Positions 61,186-64,000 of a DNA stretch of 64,000 bases are shown piece by piece. Numbering within the stretch: position 1 is the first letter of the stretch; each line of letters opens with the position of its first letter. Location of the stretch: the NCBI RefSeq assembly GCF_900100955.1, contig NZ_FNCC01000001.1, positions 248,001 to 312,000 on the forward strand, read 5' to 3'. Both the position numbers and the translations under genes were made by a program. Origin of the DNA: Lentzea fradiae (GTDB taxonomy: Bacteria > Actinomycetota > Actinomycetes > Mycobacteriales > Pseudonocardiaceae). The notes beneath the pieces are model-generated. The model was not told the DNA's origin. It saw only the letters and a program-made list of their open reading frames with translations, and made no database searches.

Positions 61186-61791
61186 TCATCCCACCGCGGC
61201 GGACGACAGCTGGTCGACGAACCGCAGGCAGGTCGCGCGCATCACGTCGACCGTCATCGCCCGCGAGCCCGCCAGGACCTGCAGCGCCAGGCCGTCGAGC
61301 ATGCTGACCAGCATGTTCGCCAGCTCGACCGGATCGCCGGGCGCGAGGATCTCGCCGGACGCCTGGCCGTCGCGGAAGATGCTCGCCACGATGTCGCGCC
61401 ACTCGCCGTAGAAGCGCTCGTTGAGGTCCTGCAGCTCGGGGCTGCGGATGGCCTCCACCCACAGCTCGGCCCAGACCTTCCACGCCTCGACGGTCTCCGC
61501 GCCTTCCGGCAGGTAGGACTCCACCACCATGCGCAGCCGGGAGAGAGGTGGCTCGTCGGACTCGAGGATCCAGCGGCGGCGGGTCACCGACTGCTCGAAG
61601 CAGTGCTCGAAGGCGGCGTCCGTCAGTTCGCGCTTGGTCTCGAAGTAGTAGTGCACCGTGCCGCCGGAGACGCCGGCGTCCTTGGCGACGTCGGAGACGC
61701 GCAGGTGCCGGAAGCCCTCGGCCGCGATGACCTTGCACGTGGACGCGAGGATCTGGGCCTTGCGTTCGGCTTCCACGCTTGGACGGGGCAT
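61186..61791 (-). CDS. TetR-family regulator (BetI-like)
   Basis: A 201-residue TetR with HTH LRVSDVAKDAGVSGGTVHYYFETKREL (in parts, about residues 29-55). Its C-terminal domain is of the BetI/TetR_C_6 type (EAWKVWAELWVEAIRSPELQDLNERFYGEWRDIV, in parts). No transporter or dehydrogenase target lies next to it. The start ATG is at 61789-61791, preceded on the minus strand by AGGAGGTGAC. Upstream, 61792-62241 (450 bp) contains no gene I can support. Confidence 0.88.
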   Translation of the reverse strand: MPRPSVEAERKAQILASTCKVIAAEGFRHLRVSDVAKDAGVSGGTVHYYFETKRELTDAAFEHCFEQSVTRRRWILESDEPPLSRLRMVVESYLPEGAETVEAWKVWAELWVEAIRSPELQDLNERFYGEWRDIVASIFRDGQASGEILAPGDPVELANMLVSMLDGLALQVLAGSRAMTVDVMRATCLRFVDQLSSAAVG

Positions 61792-62241
61792 CCGCCGTCA
61801 CCTCCTGATTTGTGGTGAACCTTACCGAAAGCGGGAACACGCCCGGTGCTCGTCAGGCGGTCCGGGTGGGGCCGGCGGCACGGTTTCGTCCGCTCGGTCC
61901 ACCGCTGCCTGCCGAATGCCGGGCGGGGAGTGGGACGTGCGCCGGGCGCTGCGCGTTCCACGGTGTTCCCGAGTCCGGGAGATGCCGTCGCGCCCTGACA
62001 TTTTCGTCAGGTGCCGGTGCGGGCGACAGCTCCTCGGGCAGGCGGCGCGCCAAGGTCGGAGGTGGAGGTTCCGTCACTCGGAAGGCTGGGCTCTTCGCCA
62101 CAGGTGCCCTGGTGGCGACGCCGCCGCGGGGGACGCAGACTACTCTGGCGACTTGGCTAGGAGCCTGGCCCGAGTGGGTGATGCCCGCTACGGGCCTTGT
62201 GGCGTTGGCGCTGGGCTTCACCCGACGACGGAAGGACTCGA

Positions 62242-63009
62242 ATGGCGCAGCAGCCTGACCAGGAACTCGGGCAGGTGCTGGTGGTGATCCCGACCTACAA
62301 CGAGCGGGACAACATCGGAAAGATCGTCAAGAGGCTGCACACGGCGGTGCCCGAGGTGCACGTGCTGGTGGTCGACGACGGCAGCCCCGATGGCACCGGC
62401 CAGCTCGCCGACGAGATGGCGGCCGCCGACGACCGGATCCACGTGATGCACCGCACCGAGAAGGCCGGTCTGGGCGCCGCGTACGTCGCGGGCTTCCAGT
62501 GGGCGCTCGACCGCGGCTACGGCGTCATCTGCGAGATGGACGCCGACGGGTCGCACGCCCCCGAGCAGCTGCACCGGCTGCTGGACGCGCTGCCGCAGGC
62601 CGACCTCGTGATCGGCTCGCGCTGGGTGCCCGGCGGCGAGGTCGTGAACTGGCCTGCGCAGCGCAAGGTGCTGTCGCTGGGCGGCTCGCTGTACTCCCGG
62701 CTGGCGCTGGGCGCGAACGTCCGCGACATGACCGGCGGCTACCGGGCGTTCCGCGCGGACACGCTGCGCAAGCTCAACCTCGCGTCGGTGGCCTCCGCCG
62801 GGTACTGCTTCCAGATCGACCTGCTCTGGCGCACGATCGAGCTCGGCTTCCGCGTCCGCGAGGTGCCGATCACGTTCCAGGAGCGCGAGTTCGGCGAGTC
62901 GAAGATGAGCGGCAACATCGTCCGCGAGGCCCTGGTCCGCGTGACGAAGTGGGGCCTGCGCCGCCGCGGCACGCAGCTCAAGGAGCTCTTCGGCGGCAAG
63001 AAGAAGTAA
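62242..63009 (+). CDS. Polyprenol-phosphate mannosyltransferase (DPM1-like GT2)
   Basis: A 255-residue GT2 glycosyltransferase. [21 protein letters not shown] (in parts) and [11 protein letters not shown] form the nucleotide-sugar site, [10 protein letters not shown] the metal-binding DXD region, and [17 protein letters not shown] and GESKMSG are typical of dolichol-/polyprenol-phosphate mannose synthases. It should make polyprenyl-phosphate-mannose from GDP-mannose for lipoglycan or protein mannosylation, comparable to the catalytic domain of mycobacterial Ppm1. The acyltransferase-like partner domain is not fused. The ATG at 62242 follows GAAGGA. Confidence 0.9.
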   Translation: MAQQPDQELGQVLVVIPTYNERDNIGKIVKRLHTAVPEVHVLVVDDGSPDGTGQLADEMAAADDRIHVMHRTEKAGLGAAYVAGFQWALDRGYGVICEMDADGSHAPEQLHRLLDALPQADLVIGSRWVPGGEVVNWPAQRKVLSLGGSLYSRLALGANVRDMTGGYRAFRADTLRKLNLASVASAGYCFQIDLLWRTIELGFRVREVPITFQEREFGESKMSGNIVREALVRVTKWGLRRRGTQLKELFGGKKK

Positions 63010-63098
63010 AGCGCCACGGCAACGCCGGACCGGCCCGACGCGGGCTGCTCCGGCGTCCGCGCATTACGATTCGAAATCGATGCAGCGGAGGTGACGCG

Positions 63099-63887
63099 GT
63101 GGAGTGGAGTGCTGGAGCGGTGGCGCGGATGCTCGGCATCGCGCCGACGACCCTGCGCACGTGGGACCGCCGGTACGGGCTCGGTCCCAGCACGCGCCAG
63201 GAGGGCAAGCACCGCCGCTACAACGACGACGACCTGGCGCGGCTGCGGCGCATGGTGGAGCTGACCGGCTCCGGTGTGGCGCCCGCGTCGGCCGCGGCGA
63301 CCCTGGTCGCGCCCGAGGGGCTCGACTTCGTGTCCGCCGCGGACCGGATGGACGCGGCGGGCATGCGGCGGGTGGCCGCCGACCTGATCGCGCGCCACGG
63401 CGTCGTGCACACGTGGGACGCGGTGCTGGTCCCGTTCCTGGTGGAGATCGGCGAACGGGTCGCGTCGACCGCGGCCGGCGTGGAGATCGAGCACGTCGCG
63501 AGCGGGAGCATCACCGACGCGATGCGGGCGTCCGGGGTGGTCGTCGGCACGCCGTCGGTGCTGCTGGCGTGCGCGCCGGACGAGCAGCACAGCCTGCCGC
63601 TGGACGTGCTGGCGGCGGCGCTGGCCGAGAAGGACTGCGTGGCCCGCAACCTGGGCGCCCGCGTGCCCGCCGACGCGCTGGTCAGTGCCGTGCGGCTGGT
63701 GCGGCCCGCGGTCGTGGTGATCTGGGCGCACGACCGGGTGTACGCCGACCAGGTGCCTCTCTCGGACCTGGGCGACGTTCCGGTGCTGGTCGCGGGCTCG
63801 GGATGGGCCGGTGTGGAGCTGCCGCCGGGGGTGGCGGTGGTCGACACGCTGCGCGGTGCGGTTGAAACGATTCTGAGTCGAATCTAG
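63099..63887 (+). CDS. MerR-family regulator with cobalamin-binding-like domain
   Basis: A 262-residue protein from GTG 63099. Residues 1-70 are a MerR HTH (SAGAVARMLGIAPTTLRTWDRRYGLGP, then HRRYNDDDLARLRRM). Residues 80-260 resemble the CarH/LitR cobalamin-binding region: the EH of the W-x9-EH motif is present in GVEIEH and a candidate lower-ligand His in DEQHSLP. The conserved Trp is Val and the Gly of ExHxxG is Pro. Binding of B12 is therefore possible but doubtful. Candidate sites sharing ACGATTC lie before it (63066) and before the next gene (63867). Confidence 0.8.
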   Translation: MEWSAGAVARMLGIAPTTLRTWDRRYGLGPSTRQEGKHRRYNDDDLARLRRMVELTGSGVAPASAAATLVAPEGLDFVSAADRMDAAGMRRVAADLIARHGVVHTWDAVLVPFLVEIGERVASTAAGVEIEHVASGSITDAMRASGVVVGTPSVLLACAPDEQHSLPLDVLAAALAEKDCVARNLGARVPADALVSAVRLVRPAVVVIWAHDRVYADQVPLSDLGDVPVLVAGSGWAGVELPPGVAVVDTLRGAVETILSRI

Positions 63888-63890
63888 ACT
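63862..63890 (+). promoter_or_regulatory. Promoter with inverted repeat in the spacer
   Basis: TTGAAA (63862-63867), 17 bp, TAGACT (63885-63890) is a strong promoter. The spacer carries GATTC-N6-GAATC (63869-63884). MerR-type regulators typically bind between -35 and -10, and the adjacent merR gene ends inside this region. The predicted transcription start coincides with the ATG at 63898. Confidence 0.65.
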
Positions 63891-63897
63891 TGGGGGC

Positions 63898-64000
63898 ATG
63901 AGCCTCGCCGACCGCATGATCCGCCTGCTGTGGGCGGCCGCGGGTGAGGACGTGGCCGAGCGCGTGCTGCGGTCGCACTGGAGGGTGCTGCCCTCCGACG
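63898..64000 (+). CDS. Unknown protein, 5' end only
   Basis: Thirty-four codons (beginning MSLADRMIRLLWAAAGEDVA) are visible before the window ends. No family can be named from this. The gene has a strong promoter whose predicted start site falls on its ATG, so it is probably translated from a leaderless mRNA, and the spacer palindrome suggests control by the MerR-type regulator encoded just upstream. Confidence 0.5.
   Translation, partial: MSLADRMIRLLWAAAGEDVAERVLRSHWRVLPSD

Noticed and set aside
61812-62258. A 148-codon open frame on the plus strand before the mannosyltransferase gene, ending in a TM-like segment
   Set aside because: It has no ribosome-binding site, its N-terminal two thirds look like random high-GC translation with many Arg/Gly/Cys, and it overlaps the following gene out of frame. 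The hydrophobic end may be a remnant but cannot be supported.

Overview
The window is very GC-rich, densely packed DNA with many GTG starts, GTGA/ATGA start-stop overlaps, many TetR-type regulators, an SsgA-like sporulation/division protein, a polyprenol-phosphate-mannose synthase and a UvrA-like paralog. This points to a mycelial actinomycete chromosome, plausibly Pseudonocardiaceae; that placement is inferred from gene content, not from a marker gene. I see no rRNA, tRNA or CRISPR array.

Layout. 1-4956: DsbA-like protein (partial), secreted lipase, XRE regulator, MFS exporter and a signal-less SsuA/THI5-type binding protein. 5154-10315: a complete four-gene peptide/nickel-type ABC importer operon. 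10319-18998: accessory redox and regulatory genes (OsmC-like, orphan IS3-type OrfA, SDR plus DJ-1/PfpI pair, quinone oxidoreductase plus TetR with a strong operator, two DoxX-like membrane proteins, FAD monooxygenase plus TetR, AraC). 19173-24150: P450, DUF1761, a membrane-domain/enoyl-reductase fusion and a PucR-type regulator. 24151-26368: gene relics, a transmembrane HTH/ricin-lectin protein and an EF-hand protein. 26432-28750: BisC-type molybdoenzyme. 28937-33352: a three-gene cassette of a 4-TM protein, a P-loop ATPase and a membrane-embedded patatin phospholipase, the best candidate for an undescribed (possibly defence) system. 33524-36276: aquaporin with a small Cys-rich partner, a membrane protein, an HxlR-SCP2 regulator and relics.

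36417-47246 contains a lysine catabolism set of the fermentative type in an actinomycete: kamA (lysine 2,3-aminomutase) on the minus strand, then, after fxsA/GNAT/SsgA-like/LLM/GH13 genes, a tightly coupled plus-strand operon kdd - amidohydrolase - kamD - kamE - kal. The expected order is lysine, beta-lysine, 3,5-diaminohexanoate, 5-amino-3-oxohexanoate, then 3-aminobutyryl-CoA and crotonyl-CoA. The cleavage enzyme Kce (DUF849) is not in the window, and an amidohydrolase of unknown role sits in the operon. kamA and kdd share an identical 14-bp upstream motif, which links the two transcription units.

47316-64000: small secreted protein, YtrA-type GntR, acyl-CoA dehydrogenase plus NDP-forming acyl-CoA ligase, a short second Rho, a Glu/Leu-dehydrogenase-like enzyme, SRPBCC protein, UvrA-like ABC protein, GNAT, a surface protein, DUF4239, PspC, TetR, dolichol-P-mannose-synthase-like enzyme, a MerR/cobalamin-domain regulator and a truncated unknown gene. 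Several promoters place the predicted transcription start on the start codon (15831, 63898, possibly 34638), suggesting leaderless mRNAs.
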